Positions 44,151 to 56,130 of a DNA stretch of 64,000 nucleotides are shown one piece after another. The first letter of the stretch is position 1, and each line of letters opens with the position of its first letter. The stretch is from contig JAMZAV010000026.1 in the NCBI GenBank assembly GCA_024449915.1, forward strand, positions 558,001-622,000. The letters run 5' to 3'. Made by a program: the position numbers and the translations under genes. Source of the DNA: Sweltsa coloradensis. Its lineage: Eukaryota > Arthropoda > Insecta > Plecoptera > Chloroperlidae. The notes below the pieces were generated by a model that was not told where the DNA came from, made no database searches, and saw only the letters and a list, made by a program, of their open reading frames with translations.

Positions 44151-46256
44151 CTTGAACTATATTCGTTCCAGCACGATATATAAAAGTCATTAGTTTGAAG
44201 ACACTGTATGTGTGACTCTCAGAAGAACGTTGTCTAACTTGGAAACTAGAGAACTTCCGAGTGAAAACTTGAGCAGACTGTTTTGCTGTCTGTTGTTGGT
44301 GTAAGTTACATCCCGACGGGAATCGACTGGAGTGGAGAGTATCGCAGACAAAGATCGATCACTGGACGCGATATTTGGGCTTTGCATCTCATGTTTAGGT
44401 GAGGATAACAAGAGGGCGGAGTATTTTGTAAAATACGGACATGAAATATACCGATTAGTTTATATCTGTTCCAATGAACTCATTGTCATTTGTCGGAGGA
44501 ATACCTTAAATTACGATAAACAATTACCATTGAACGCTTATTCACAGTTATTTATGTCATTTTTAGCCAAAGTGCCAAAGCTATTTACGTTGACTTTTTT
44601 TATTTCGTAAAAAATTAAGGCGATCCACTCAAACAGTAAAGAAACACTTCCTCCCCCTTCTGTTACATGATGACCATGATGGAGCGTAAGGTTACACCGC
44701 GTTTAAAAAAAGAAACACCACCATTTGGTGGAGGTGTCGGGTATAGAGATGTCCTGCCCCTTGGCCCCCAGCCAGTGTCATCAAAAACTTTCTGTATCAT
44801 TTTTGTTGATGACACTGCCAACAAAAATCCCGCATTTTCGTAGAGGTTTTGTTCGGTTTTTATCTTGAAACGTGACACACACTTCTTTTAGAGTTTTAGA
44901 TTTTGACTGTTTTTACCATTTTGTTTTAACGAAACACTCACTAACGCGGTTGTACAGAAAAAGTGGCGCTTATATAAAAGTGTTTTAATCATTATTAGGT
45001 ACAATCTTAGCTGAAAATTAAACTATTAGTATAAGAAATCTTTTGGCTGGATAAAGCGGATATGAATAATATCTCACAAGTGTTGTATATTGTTGTATAC
45101 AATGAGCTCGTGCCAGACGCGTTTACTGCTGTCTCAAATGCCTTCAAGATGATTGCTTCTCGTCAAACTATTCCATTTCCTCATTATCTCTTAGGCCCAT
45201 TATTCACTTATTGTGAGACCATTACTCTCAAGTCTTTTGTTTCTAAACATCTCCACACTATAATAATGATGCAAGTCGATTAGGCCGGTGATGTCATAGT
45301 TTGCCGCCTGTGAGTGTGAAGGGCGTTCATCTCGCGGTTGATAAGAGAAAGAGGTTGGGCCCCGTAGGAGTGCAATAATTATCAGGGCAGCAGAAGTGAG
45401 GAGGGGGGAAGTAGCCGGCTTATAACGCGAAGTTTGCAATGATGGAGGGCTCTCTAGGATATTGATTCCTTCTGAATTATGAGGGGATTTGAGAAAATAT
45501 TTGGTCGATCCTGGAGGAATTGCGTCTGAGCTTTTTTGATTTAATGGCACTTGTCAAGAAAGAAGCTCCATCCCTCGGGAGTTAGGGATCGGGAGTGTTT
45601 TTCTCACAGCGGTGCGGTGTGATGTATTATAGCAAGTGCAAAGTGAACAGCGGTGCTCATATTAGAGCTGGGATCAGGGGCCGAACAAGGTGCGCGGACG
45701 GGCTCAATCCGACCAGCTTTATATTTACAATTGCTTTCTGTATTGCGTGGACGGGCGTCAGCATTCAGTTACCACCACCACCGGTAAGGAAAAAAGTACT
45801 AAACGAGCTCCCTCTAAAACTTTTCGCGAAAAATAATTCCACGTCTATAACTCCCAAAGTTATGCAACTAAATTCTAAAATTCAAGAGTTTCCAAATATT
45901 GACATCAAAGTTTTCTCGGTGCTAACAGCAGAAATCCAAAACAATCCAAAAACTTGTGTGTGATAACCAGCTTCGTAAAGAAACGATCTTTTGTTATTTT
46001 CACTTTACAGGATAATCGTTGTGCGATAATTTCAACCCTTATTTTGTTACTTTTTAAGTTTTGCTATTATAAAAATCATGACGACGTGATCATCCAAGTG
46101 TTCAAATATGTAAATTTGTGTCATCTCTATTCACACGACTTGCATATTTATATTGGACAGCCCATACAGGACTTGCTTCACATTACTTTTCACTTTACCT
46201 GTTAGCATATTTCCTTTGTATTGATATTGCTGTAATAACATAGACAAATCTAATAT
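44151..46256. other. No gene supported; one motif shared with 56.9 and 59.1 kb
   Basis: TGGTGGAGGTGTCGGG at 44726-44741 matches similar words at 56886 and 59143. It is followed by a hairpin, AGTGTCATCAA and TTGATGACACT, at about 44774-44815. The open frame of 122 codons at 45595-45963 lacks any recognisable domain. Confidence 0.4.
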
Positions 46257-46809
46257 TTGGATGAGCGAAGCGAAAACTTCAATTTCACTGACCCCTCAAA
46301 AAATGTAGCTCCAATTTTTTTTTCTGTCTGTTTGTTTGTTCACATGATTCCGGGCAAACGGCATATGCGATCTTGATGAAATTTTGAGGGGACCTTCGAA
46401 ATCTCTGAACTTAGACGTGCCACGTTTTTGGGTACAATCGAAGAAATATTTCTCATGAATATCGTACTTTTACGATTTTTTTTCGATTTTTAGTGCGATA
46501 TTTTCGTGACATTTCTGACCAAACGGGTGGGGCTAGAACGTTCGTATTTCACATGGACATTAAGGTTATAGTGATGTATTGCTTTTTGAAAGAAAAAGTT
46601 GAAAACATTATCCAGAAACCATATAAATAAAGGTTTTAAACTAAGTTTTTTGAGGTATTTAATAACAATTAACAAGTAACAATCGAAACTTGACAACAAT
46701 CACCTACAATGCGTTAAAAAGCACTTGATAAGTAAAGAGATCCCACGCAAACTAAAAACTTACAAAAACGCTCATCCTTCAACGCGACGGAACTTTAGCG
46801 TTTTCCTAG
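46257..46809 (+). mobile_element. Helentron-like element, copy 6
   Basis: Starts TTGGATGAGCGAAGCGAAAA and ends CGCTCATCCTTCAACGCG, then TTTAGCGTTTTCCTAG followed by T. The interior matches copy 2 (CTGACCCCTCAAAAAATGTA, GGGGCTAGAACGTTCGTATT) with one module fewer. Confidence 0.65.
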
Positions 46810-47230
46810 TTGTAAATTAAATGAGTTCTTGTCTGGTTCGTGTGAACGTATGCTAGCATGGAGCCACCTCGCTGCGACTGTGCGCCACGCACACTAACAC
46901 AGCCTCGTAAGCCCACCCCCTACCTGTCCGTCCCCTGCAGGATAATCCTCCTCAAAGACCCGGGGATTTGTAAGGGTGTTTTTAGAAAGTCTCGCTCGTC
47001 CCTTTATTCAAATGTGTTAGTCAGTCCGCTGTCGGGTAAGTGATTAAACTGCGCGCGACTCTTACCCTAATTGTCATTGAGTGACAAGATAGTGCGCGTG
47101 TGACGTCACTCCATCTCGTCCGACACCCAACCCTCCTTCGCTTTTAGCTCACCCACCTCGGGGCCTTGCTCGCCGTCTATTCACTAAACTACTCCAAAAG
47201 CCATTATCAAAAAAAGCCAATCGTGTGTGG
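46810..47230. other. Non-coding or unassigned, with a CRE-type site
   Basis: TGACGTCA lies at 47101-47108. An open frame from ATG 46858 ends at a possible donor (GTCGG|GTAAGT, about 47036), but no other exon supports it. Confidence 0.35.
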
Positions 47231-47356
47231 TTATAATAGTGCAGCGTCAAATGGTCGTATTTCTTATTCCCGTGCAACTTTTTGGTAAGAATATAGCACC
47301 ATATGTCGTTATGCTCAGGAGGCCTCACAGAATATGAATCGCGTTGGTGCCAGAGC

Positions 47357-47936
47357 GCCGACCGCGACTGGGGGCGGGAACGCCGCCCCCAAGTTTAACC
47401 CCGCTCGGGGATATAAAACGCTCAATAACAGCTAAACGGTTGATCGGACAACAAACAATAAAGAGGCAAATTTTGCTTAAAATGCATGGATTTAGTCAAA
47501 AAGATACTAATTCATTTTGGCCGCCCGCAACTGGGGGGTGCAGGGACGCCGCCCCCAAGTTTACCACGCTCGGGAATATAAAACGCCCAATAAGTTTGAC
47601 AACCGGTTGATCGGTCAACAAAAAAATCAAGAGGCAAATTATGGTTAAAATGAATGAACAATGTCATAAGATAATGATTTTTTTTGCGCCCGCAACTGGG
47701 CGGTGGGGACGCCGCCTCCAAGTTAACCATGCTTGGGAATATATAACGCTCAAAACAGCCAAACGGTTGATCGGACAACAACAAAAAATCAAGAGGCAAA
47801 TTATGTTTAAAATAAATTAATCAGGTCATAAGATAATGATTTATTTCCGCCGCCCGCAACTGAGGGGTGAGGACGCCGCCCCCAAGCATGGCCACGCTTT
47901 GGAACATATAACGCATTAACAGCCAAACGGTTAATT
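47357..47936 (+). repeat. Left-arm tandem array, 164-bp units
   Basis: CCGCCCGCAACTG-type unit starts lie at about 47357, 47521, 47686 and 47850, a spacing of 164-165 bp. Each unit has GACGCCGCCCCCAAG, a CACGCTCGGGAATATA-type word, then CGGTTGATCGG.CAACAA and AAGAGGCAAATT. The fourth unit is partial. Confidence 0.85.
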
Positions 47937-47969
47937 GTACAAAAATTATGTAAGATACCGACTAGGCCT

Positions 47970-50100
47970 ATGTGTCAATTTAATGGAGCATCATTTATTG
48001 CCGTCAGTGAGGAAATTAGGAAGCACGTAGTACTCAAGTTATGGCATAAATTAATTCTGCAATACTTATTTCCACACACAAACAGTGGAGTAGTATTGAT
48101 GCAAGTTGGTTTGAAGTTGGGTGGTACGGTCCTTGTACAGTCACAAATACTCGATGGGAAACATGTTAAACGTAGTATTGATGTCCATTTACCATTACAA
48201 GCATTACATTGTCTGTTCATGGAAGCTTTCTTTAAAAAATATCCTGAACTTGAAGACCCTTGCAATCGTCAAGCGCAGAGTTTGAAGAAAGCATACAAAG
48301 ATGACATCCGAAGTGTAAATACAGAATTTAATGACACCATGTCAGGTCTGAAGTTGTCGGAACTCATTCACGAATTCCAAAAAGAATTTTCTTCTCGTCC
48401 CGTGTTTAAATCGCTAATTCAATACAATATGCAAATGTAAATAGAACTCATGTCTTTTCACAATATCAGTACGCCCTGGTGATTGGGAATTACACCTCAA
48501 AGTAATGGATGCAATGACAAAATATTACTTTGCTCGCGATAAACTTAATACCGCAAGAGTTATTTCATTGTATTGAGCAGTGCAGAGATGACCGAGCTAC
48601 CTACAAAATCACCTGAAATATACGACGTTTTTATTGCTGGAAACTGGGTTGTAAATAAAAACATTGTTCAGTTTTGTTCTATTGGAAGCATGCACAATGC
48701 AAAAATAGAATTGTAGGGCTTTAATTGCTCCCGAGCGCTTCTTTCTAATTGCTCCCGAGTTAGATGACACGATTAGTACTAGAATCAAAGAAGATCGCAG
48801 GCGTAGTTGATCTATATCAACTAATAGACACTACAATGAAAATTGCTCATTTTTTTATAGACACAAAAATGACATAGAAACTCTCACTAAAACACTGAGA
48901 CTTGCCATGAAATCTATTTTTTGATGACTCTACTCAATTCATCAATATAATCACAAAAAGAGTCATGCCTATTAAAGTTCTAAACTATGTTTGCAGCAGA
49001 AACGTCATAGGGCAAAAAAATACGTAGTTTTTGTTGATAAGAAGAGGATAACATCAAGCAACGACAATCTATGGTCAAGAAGATGTTAAATCTTCAGATG
49101 TGGAAAAATGCAGGAAAGAAATTGCGGTTAAAACCAACAATGAAATAGTCTAGTTAATAGAAGATTGAGCATTGTTCTTGAGGTTACTTGTTGTTGACCG
49201 CTCTAGACCTGATGTAGACCTTCAATTGACTGTTGGCTCGTATGAGTTATCAGTGGTTCCAAGAGCATTGTCTTCCGCAGATGGAACTATGCATCATTGC
49301 TCAAAAAGTGTTCTAATGGGATTCTTCAGAAAATTCCAAACGATTTCCCAACAGCAAGACTACAATGATAATGATGAAAGTGGTTCAATGCGCGTAGCTA
49401 TTGTTGATGGTATGGTTGAGGTACAAGCGTTCAAGCAGACAGTTGACATAACTAGATGCAGTGAACTGGCCGATAAAGTGGTGAAACGTCTTGATCATAG
49501 GTACATGAATGATGTAATGCTCGTCGTGTCTGATCGTTTTAATGTACCAATGTCCCTAAAGTCTGCTACTCGTGACAACAGACTATGTGGAGCTAACCCT
49601 GTGGCTTACAGGGTGGAAGATAACATTTACGTTGGCCACATTCAGATGAAAAAATTCCTGTCACACAATTCCACAAAAAGTTAATTGGCTGCTTACTTAT
49701 CTGAAAACATTCTTGATCACGCAGTCCTTACCCATAAGAAAGTTGTAATGGCATGGTCAAATCAAGCAAAATCGAACATAATAGAATTGGAGCACTTAAA
49801 AAGCTCGCAAGAAGAGGCCGATACAAAGATGTTCCTTCACGTTGTTGATGCAACTGTACGAGGAGCATCCCAGTACATATTTTCTCTCCGGACACGATGT
49901 ATTTGTTCTTTTCGTTATAAGATATCCCGATCTATGCAAAAACTCAGCGTTTGTCACTGGAATAGGAATTAAAGAAAGAGTTATTCCACTGGCTCCTATT
50001 AACAATGCAAAGGTGAAAAGAAGGCAGCGGCTCTTCCAGGATTCCATGCCTTTTCTGGAGCAGAAAACACTGGAAGCTTCGTAGACGGGTCTTCCATGTC
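47970..50100 (+). pseudogene. XPG/PIN-like protein of the 164-bp-array transposon (broken)
   Basis: The open pieces run colinearly: 47970-48440; then DWELHLKVMDAM and FARDKLNTARV at about 48477-48560; a piece at 49172-49681; and, after a stop at 49682-49684, SQEEADTKMFLHVVDA near 49805-49855. These are followed by a DTDV word and RYPDLC in a shifted frame (49880-49950), and ALPGFHAFSGAENTGSF at about 50020-50080. The EEAD...DTDV acidic motifs recall the XPG/FEN nuclease (PIN-fold) active site. Very similar word sets occur in uncharacterised, repeat-encoded proteins of many invertebrates. At least four frame breaks or stops make this copy non-functional. The link to a named superfamily (Academ, which has an XPG-like nuclease, is one candidate) is inference. 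Confidence 0.6.
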
Positions 50101-50400
50101 CTACCTTTAAGTCCTCCTACTCCTATTTAATTTCCTACGAGTTGCTAATGTCTTTTGTATTGTTCAATGAGTCATTTTATAAAAAACGATGGATCAGTCC
50201 ACAATAATAAAGGCTTAACATTGCTTTTTAACATATGACTAAACATCAAATCCCATACAATTGTTTTGACTTGTATTTGTCTACAATTTAACTCATTATC
50301 GATGCTGTTATAATTATTATTTTTATCAATAAAACAATAATTTTGCAACTTGTAAAATAAATTATTATCTTATAATCCTAATTCATTTATTTTAAGCATA

Positions 50401-50844
50401 ATTTTCCTCTTGAACATTTTTTGTCCGACCAACCGTTTGACTGTTTTGAGCGTTATATATTCCCAAGCGTGGTAAACTTGGGGGTGGTGTCCCTGCACCC
50501 CCCATTTGCGGGCGGCGAAAATGTATTATTATCATATGACCTGAACCCATTCATTTTAAGCATAATTTGCCTCTTGATGTTTTGTTGTCCGACCAATCGT
50601 TTGGCTGTTATTGGGCGTTTTAATTCCCGAGCGTGGTAAACTTGGGGGTGGCGTCCCTGCACCCCCCAGTTGCGGGCGGCCAAAATGAATTAGTATCTTT
50701 TTGACTAAATCCATGCATTTTAAGCAAAATTTGCCTCTTTATTGTTTGTTGTCCGATCAACCGTTTAGCTGTTATTGAGCGTTTTATATCCCCGAGCGGG
50801 GTCAAACTTGGGGGCGGCGTTCCCGCCCCCAGTCGCGGTCGGCG
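50401..50844 (-). repeat. Right-arm tandem array, 164-bp units (inverted)
   Basis: Three inverted units end near 50515, 50680 and 50844. The outermost right unit (GGCGGCGTTCCCGCCCCCAG) is the mirror of the outermost left unit, and unit order is mirrored as well, so the arms were formed by one inversion-duplication or are kept alike. Confidence 0.85.
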
Positions 50845-50957
50845 CTCTGGCACCAACGCGATTCATATTCTGTGAGGCCTCCTGAGCATAACGACATATG
50901 GTGCTATATTCTTACCAAAAAGTTGCACAGAAAACCATTTGACGCCGTACTATAATA

Positions 50958-52310
50958 CCTACGGGAAGAGAGGCCGCAATCAGCCCCGGAGCTCAAGTGT
51001 CTCTCCCCTCCCCCCCCCCACCATCCCGGTTGCAACAGTCTTCTGGGGGAAGTTTTAAACAGATTGTCAAACAACGCTACGTAACTAATTGTGACAGCTG
51101 TTGCTTCGAATCTAATTGAATGGCCGGGAATATTAATGCTACTTCGTTAAAGAGTTTTCACTTAAGAAATTAGTTCTTGAGAACTTGTACAACAATGCCT
51201 TCGTTAGGTACCCCGTCTACCTTGGACGTTGGTTGTAAGGAAACACGTCCTTAGGAGTTACATTGATATTTTCAAGATGTTTCTATTTCCGGTAGGGAGC
51301 CTATTCAAATCAGAAAGAACTTATGATTAGAGATTAATGGGGGGGGGGGGGGGGGAATCACACGTTATTTCATTTTACATTTTTCCCGTTTCCCCCAATT
51401 GCTGAAACGTTATAGACTTTCATTTAGTTGATACTTTAGAATTAGATTGAGGGCGTATTAAATAAATTAGTGAGGTGAGTATTTTGGAATTATACCTCAC
51501 GTACCTTAGAATCTTACAATTTTTACCAGATAGGGTCTATACACAATCGTATGAGCTATATTGACATGTTTTCAAATTAATTATGTTAAACTTTCGAATA
51601 GATGGATATTGTACGTAATATAATAATACGTTCAAATGTAATGTCTTCGTATATTGTCTGCGACTTGACTTCAGTATTCATGTCTTGGTGCAAGTCATGC
51701 GCCGAGCTTGAATACTGCATGTGTAAACACAGCACAATACCCTCGTGCGCTCTACTGGAGATGTTTAACATCGAATTCACTTAACAAAGAACAAGAACAT
51801 AATTAATACATGAGGGAAGAAGAAGAAGATAATTGAACAGGGATTTCTCTAAGGGCTTTAGGGAGTTTTACGTATAAAGTTCCCGTAAAGACTCGCGAGT
51901 CTGAAACTAGGGTAGTTTTTTTTTGTCGAAACTCTGGAAGATTCCCCAACTTTGAGGGTTTTGTCGGATCTGGGAATCACAGTTTATGACTGAAATACTC
52001 AGTTATGAGGAGCGCGCCCATTGATTGATGTCACTTCAATGCGTTCTGCCAGGATTACAGGATATTCCCGCGATATTGGTTTCTGTTGGTCGCTTTCAGG
52101 TTTCAGGGAGTCAAAACTGGAAAACATGTGTAAGGGGGGGGGGGGTTGGGGGGCACGTAATACGGTTCAGATTTGGGAGCGGGCTTTGGACTAAATTACA
52201 GTTCGGCTTGTAAATCACGTAACGAAATAGTACGAAATAGTTTTTATCTGTAACGATAACAGGACCCCTGTACACCGCCATTTCTTACGACAATTATTGC
52301 AATACAACAT
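50958..52310. other. No recognised feature; poly-G tracts
   Basis: A G17 run at 51339-51355 and a G12 run at 52134-52145. A C-rich stretch near 51005-51020. No gene. Confidence 0.45.
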
Positions 52311-52314
52311 TTTC

Positions 52315-52385
52315 TTGTAGGGGTTCGACTCCTTGGCCTCACTGTCTTCAACTTAGGGGAGTGTTCTTACAGTCTCGTCTCTCCC
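52315..52385 (-). repeat. tRNA-like SINE fragment (family B)
   Basis: AGGGGTTCGACTCCTTGGCC and GGGGAGTGTTCTTACAGTCTCG-type wording resemble the family B copies at 22845 and 25975. Confidence 0.45.
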
Positions 52386-52679
52386 TAGCATTAACCCGTG
52401 CTGAGGTGAACATCGTTTATAAAGTCTAAATTGCAGCGACCTCACATCCATCCCGCGCACCGCAGAACTCGCTGCCACCACTCTGTATAGTGTCTCTGCT
52501 TTAAACCTCCCTTTGAACACAAGTTACAGCACATTCACCGCAGAACATCACTACAACATAAAAACCATTAGGGTTTTTTCTTTTATTTTACTGAAGCTTA
52601 ATAATAAATCAAATGAAACTACATAACGAGGAATAATATGTTGAAAAATGGACTAAAGTTGTTAAATTTTATTAAAAGT

Positions 52680-52930
52680 AAACTGTGTAACGTGTGAGAC
52701 TGATTCAGGAGATCACGGGTTCGAATCCCGTCACCCGCAATCTTCACTGAAAGTTTTCCCCTAGGTGTTCTCCAGTAGATAATGTGAAGCAAGGCATTGG
52801 GTCATCTTCAACAGCCCTTGGACATTCCCTTCACAACTACCCCAACATCCTAATTATTTTATTTTTATTTTTATTTATTCATATATTACCTTTAGATAGT
52901 CACCTGAAGAGGGTCAACCAGATAAAACTG
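52680..52930 (+). repeat. tRNA-derived SINE (family A), near full length
   Basis: GACTGATTCAGGAGATCACG, GGGTTCGAATCCCGTCACCC, CTTCACTGAAAGTTTTCCCC, then CAACAGCCCTTGGACATTCC, CTTCACAACTACCCC, an ATTTTTATTT stretch, and the tail CACCTGAAGAGGGTCAACC. An AT-rich tandem stretch follows (52940-53030). Confidence 0.85.
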
Positions 52931-53695
52931 ATGTGGAAAATTTATATGTATTTATATACATAAATATTTTATATTTATTATATTTATATATATAAATATT
53001 TTATATTTATTATATTTATTGTATTTTATATACCGGTATACCCTGCAGCGAACATCTCTACTAAAATAAAACTGCGTCAACTCAGCTACGTCAGGCCCCT
53101 GGTTGGAGTTGAGCAATATTTCCCTATGTTTGCTGATCGTTTTTAATGCTAACGAGTTTCCATCAATTTGAAAACAAGAACTCACGCTCACTTTTAACTT
53201 ATAAAACATTCAGTATTGAGCGAATTTAATTTGCTACAACTTGAAAGCCGCACGTTCCAGAGGTAATTTTAATAGTAATTTTCTGTGATATACAACAGGG
53301 AAAAAAGCGAAACAATGTAGGCGCAACATAAATAAACAGAGCGCGGTCGACGGAAGGAGGAACTAACTAACCAGCCTACGCAATGGGGTGGAGTGAATAA
53401 TATTAGAAGAGGGAGCGCAGCTTTGAGATAGACGCGGAAACTTTATTTGTTTGGAAATAAATTCAAACTTCTTGCACCAGGAAAATGTTACTTTTAAAAA
53501 TGTCTTAATATGTTTGTGATTTGTTTGAAAATAGACGTAAATTTCTTGCGTCAGAAAAATTTTAATTTTAAATTGTCTCAGTCTGTGTGATTTATTCATC
53601 ACAAAGAGAAAATTTGTAACAATACGTATTATCTTATGTGTTTATGGACGCATAAATCTACTATAACCCCATAACTAAAATTAAAATAATCTTTA
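52931..53695. other. AT-rich, with TATATTTATTATATTT repeats at its start
   Basis: 52940-53035 has repeats of ATATTTTATATTTATT. 53408-53425 has the word GGGAGCGCAGCTT, also seen at 18825. Nothing coding. Confidence 0.45.
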
Positions 53696-53699
53696 AAGA

Positions 53700-54140
53700 T
53701 ATTTAAAGTGTGATACGCAGAAGTCCGGGGTTCGAATCCGGGCAGATTTTTTTTACATTTTTAATCTCGTTCATTAACCTTGAACTCTTGTTCAACACTG
53801 GGCATGTGTACCAAAGTATATTATAGCTTACGTTGCAAATAATTAGTGCCAACTATTTGTGTTTATGTTATAGTTGGTTTACATTATTTTAACATAGACT
53901 ACAGCGTCGGCGAAAACAAGCAGTCAGCAAAGCATTTTAGCATAGCGTTGGAGTGATAATTATAAGTCTGGGGTTCGATCCCTGGAAAATGTTTATTTTT
54001 TACATTTTTAAACTCTTTTATTAACCCTGATTATTCTACAACACTGGGCAAGTATTCGACAGTTTAGTATAACTTTATGTGGCAAATAATGTGGCAACTA
54101 TTTTATGTGTGTTTTATAGTAGGTTTACATGTCAATCAAC
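53700..54140 (+). repeat. Tandem pair of tRNA-derived SINEs (family C)
   Basis: Copies at about 53700-53895 and 53940-54140. Each has a box B (GGGGTTCGAATCCGGG and GGGGTTCGATCCCTGG), then TTTACATTTTTAA, CATTAACC-type and CAACACTGGGCA words, and ends near TTGGTTTACAT / TAGGTTTACAT. Their body differs from families A and B. Confidence 0.75.
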
Positions 54141-54149
54141 TTAAATGTA

Positions 54150-54213
54150 AATGTTCCCGGGTACTCAACACATGACACGCTCACTTCTCTAACATCTACT
54201 TGCGTTTTGCTAG
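54150..54213 (+). mobile_element. Helentron-like 3' end fragment
   Basis: ATGTTCCCGGGTACTCAACA and GCGTTTTGCTAG followed by T, matching the end at 21780-21844. Confidence 0.5.
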
Positions 54214-55890
54214 TGAATACATGCACCTTATACGCAAAGAAGCGCGTTTTATAATGGACACTAATAATTTACTATTTTATCGCTTTTCAGACTTGATTTA
54301 ACATAATCTCTGTTCCGAGTGGTCCCCCACCCACCACGCTATGTTGTTTTGGTTTGAGAGGGTATAAGGAGCGGGGGGGGGGGGGGCGTCTAGTAACAGA
54401 CATACGCCGTCTAAAACAAGTGTCTACATTAACATCTTTGTCTCGAGGCACATTTAATATATCTGGTAAAGTTCATTATTGGGGTATTGTATTGGGGTGT
54501 AGTTATTTGTAAATGAAGGCTTGTATCGATAAGTGCACAATAAAAAAGTTAGAAGATAAACTCGATAAAATCACAGCTATGATCTGTTTAACATTTATGA
54601 TGTTTTGTTGATCTGAATGCCTGCTGACTGAATGGAGTAATGCCCATACGCAGACATGCGTGAAATGTTTACGTCAATGCTTGTCTGAAAGGAAGCTAGT
54701 CGGGAGTCGAACCAGTAGCCGCCCTATATTGCACGTCCCCCCCCCCCCCCCCCAGGCACTAGACGAGGTAGTAATGAAAATACAAGCGTGTTTGTGCAAA
54801 CACAGCCCTTCTTGCTTGTTGTAGTAAGACAACGCGTGAAACTCAGGAGAACGATCAACGTTGTATAAATAACTTGAATTTGAGATACGCGTTCTCCAAT
54901 ATGCGCTGCGATAAAATCTACTATACACCCTTCAAATTTATCTCGAGTGAGTATTAAACTCTTAAGTTGTAACTCAGATAACTAATTTCACGTGCGGAAC
55001 GAAACCACGAACGTGAATCATGATTACATCGCTTTATCCCTTTAGTTCCCGGAATTGAGAATTGTAACTTCTTAGAATCGAAAGTAACTCGAATATGTAA
55101 GAAGTATATGAGTTTTATCCACACCCCACATTATGTAAGATATATTTATTGTTGCTCATCAAGTTTACACATCGTCATTATCAGATAACATCAGTAGAAT
55201 TATTAGAAGTTCTTAAAAATAACATTTTTATTTAAAATATTTGACTATTTGTTTAATTCTATACAAGTTTATCATTTTGTATAGCACCTAGTTTTTGCTT
55301 CCTATCCAAACCACAAATGTGAGGTGTTCCATGCACTTCAATGTGAATTGGTCACGCAGTCAATTTAAAATCAATACAATTTAATTTTTGCCTCACAACT
55401 AAATTTAAACTTAATTTTCGAGAGATTGTAATTTCTGTTCAACATCTGTTCAAAATGTCAAGATTGTACGTATCTCTTCGCAGATTGAATGCCTTTGTCG
55501 GTTGTGTTTAGTTCAGAGCTATTTTAATCTCGATAAGGCCCGTCCATTACGCCTAAAGAGATAGATACCTGCCCCATAAATCCCCCCTGCCTTATCGAGG
55601 CTTGAACCCTTGCCCTCCCGCGTGAATCACTCCGACCTCCCGCAACCCGCAACACTATATAATTCTCAGACGAGTATCGTTTAATTCAATCAATAGTCAT
55701 GGGCGAAACTTACCCTGCGCTCGTGTATATTTAAATTGAGAAAAGTCGTGAGTTTTCGTAGTAATTTCCTTCAATCACGTACAAAAGTAGTCGCATTATG
55801 CAGTGCTGGCAGGGCGGGCTATGCGGCGACTGCAGTCACATCTGATACCTGTCAGTAGATAACTGCAGAGCAATTGTTGCCTGACTTGGA
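54214..55890. other. No recognised gene; poly-G/C tracts
   Basis: A G14 run at 54373-54386 and a C17 run at 54737-54753. Minus-strand tRNA-like words lie at 54695-54722 and 55595-55630. Confidence 0.4.
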
Positions 55891-55894
55891 CCGA

Positions 55895-56130
55895 CATGTT
55901 AAAACCCGAGATACTGATACGGGAGGTACCCGCAATCGGCAATCCTCACTGAAAGTTTTGCCAACTTTTTGTTCAGTCGTTAATGCGGATGCACATTCCC
56001 TGGTCAGATTTCCTTCAATTAGTTTTTTTTAATTGCCGGAATTTGTCACCACAGCATTTTTAGTACTAACCCTGATGAAAACAACTAAACAGTTGTGGAA
56101 CCGACTGGTGTAAATGATGGTCACAAGTCA
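55895..56130 (+). repeat. tRNA-derived SINE (family A, decayed)
   Basis: GATACTGATACGGGAGGTAC, CGGCAATCCTCACTGAAAG, TTGTTCAGTCGTTAATGCGG, GATGCACATTCC and a tail with CCTGATGAAAACAAC. Box B is damaged. Confidence 0.65.

Larger units (their letters stand above)
47231..50957 (+). mobile_element. DNA transposon with long inverted repeats made of 164-bp tandem units
   Basis: The left (47231-47936) and right (about 50401-50957) regions are inverted copies. The outer parts share CAGCGTCAAATGG/CCATTTGACG, then GTGCAACTTTTTGGTAAGAA and TATAGCACCATATGTCG, and a GCGTTGGTGCCAGAGCGCCG block. Inside each arm are tandem units of about 164 bp. Between them lies a broken protein-coding region. The outermost bases are GGTTATAATAGTGC on the left and, read inverted, GGTATTATAGTAC on the right. 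I could not determine the target duplication. It resembles Foldback-type elements in structure; the protein suggests a different group. Confidence 0.8.

Noticed and set aside
45595..45963. 122-codon open frame
   Set aside because: A hydrophobic patch and PPPP run are the only features; no family recognised.
46858..47036. Possible first exon ending at GTAAGT
   Set aside because: Start and donor are plausible, but no partner exon and no known domain were found.
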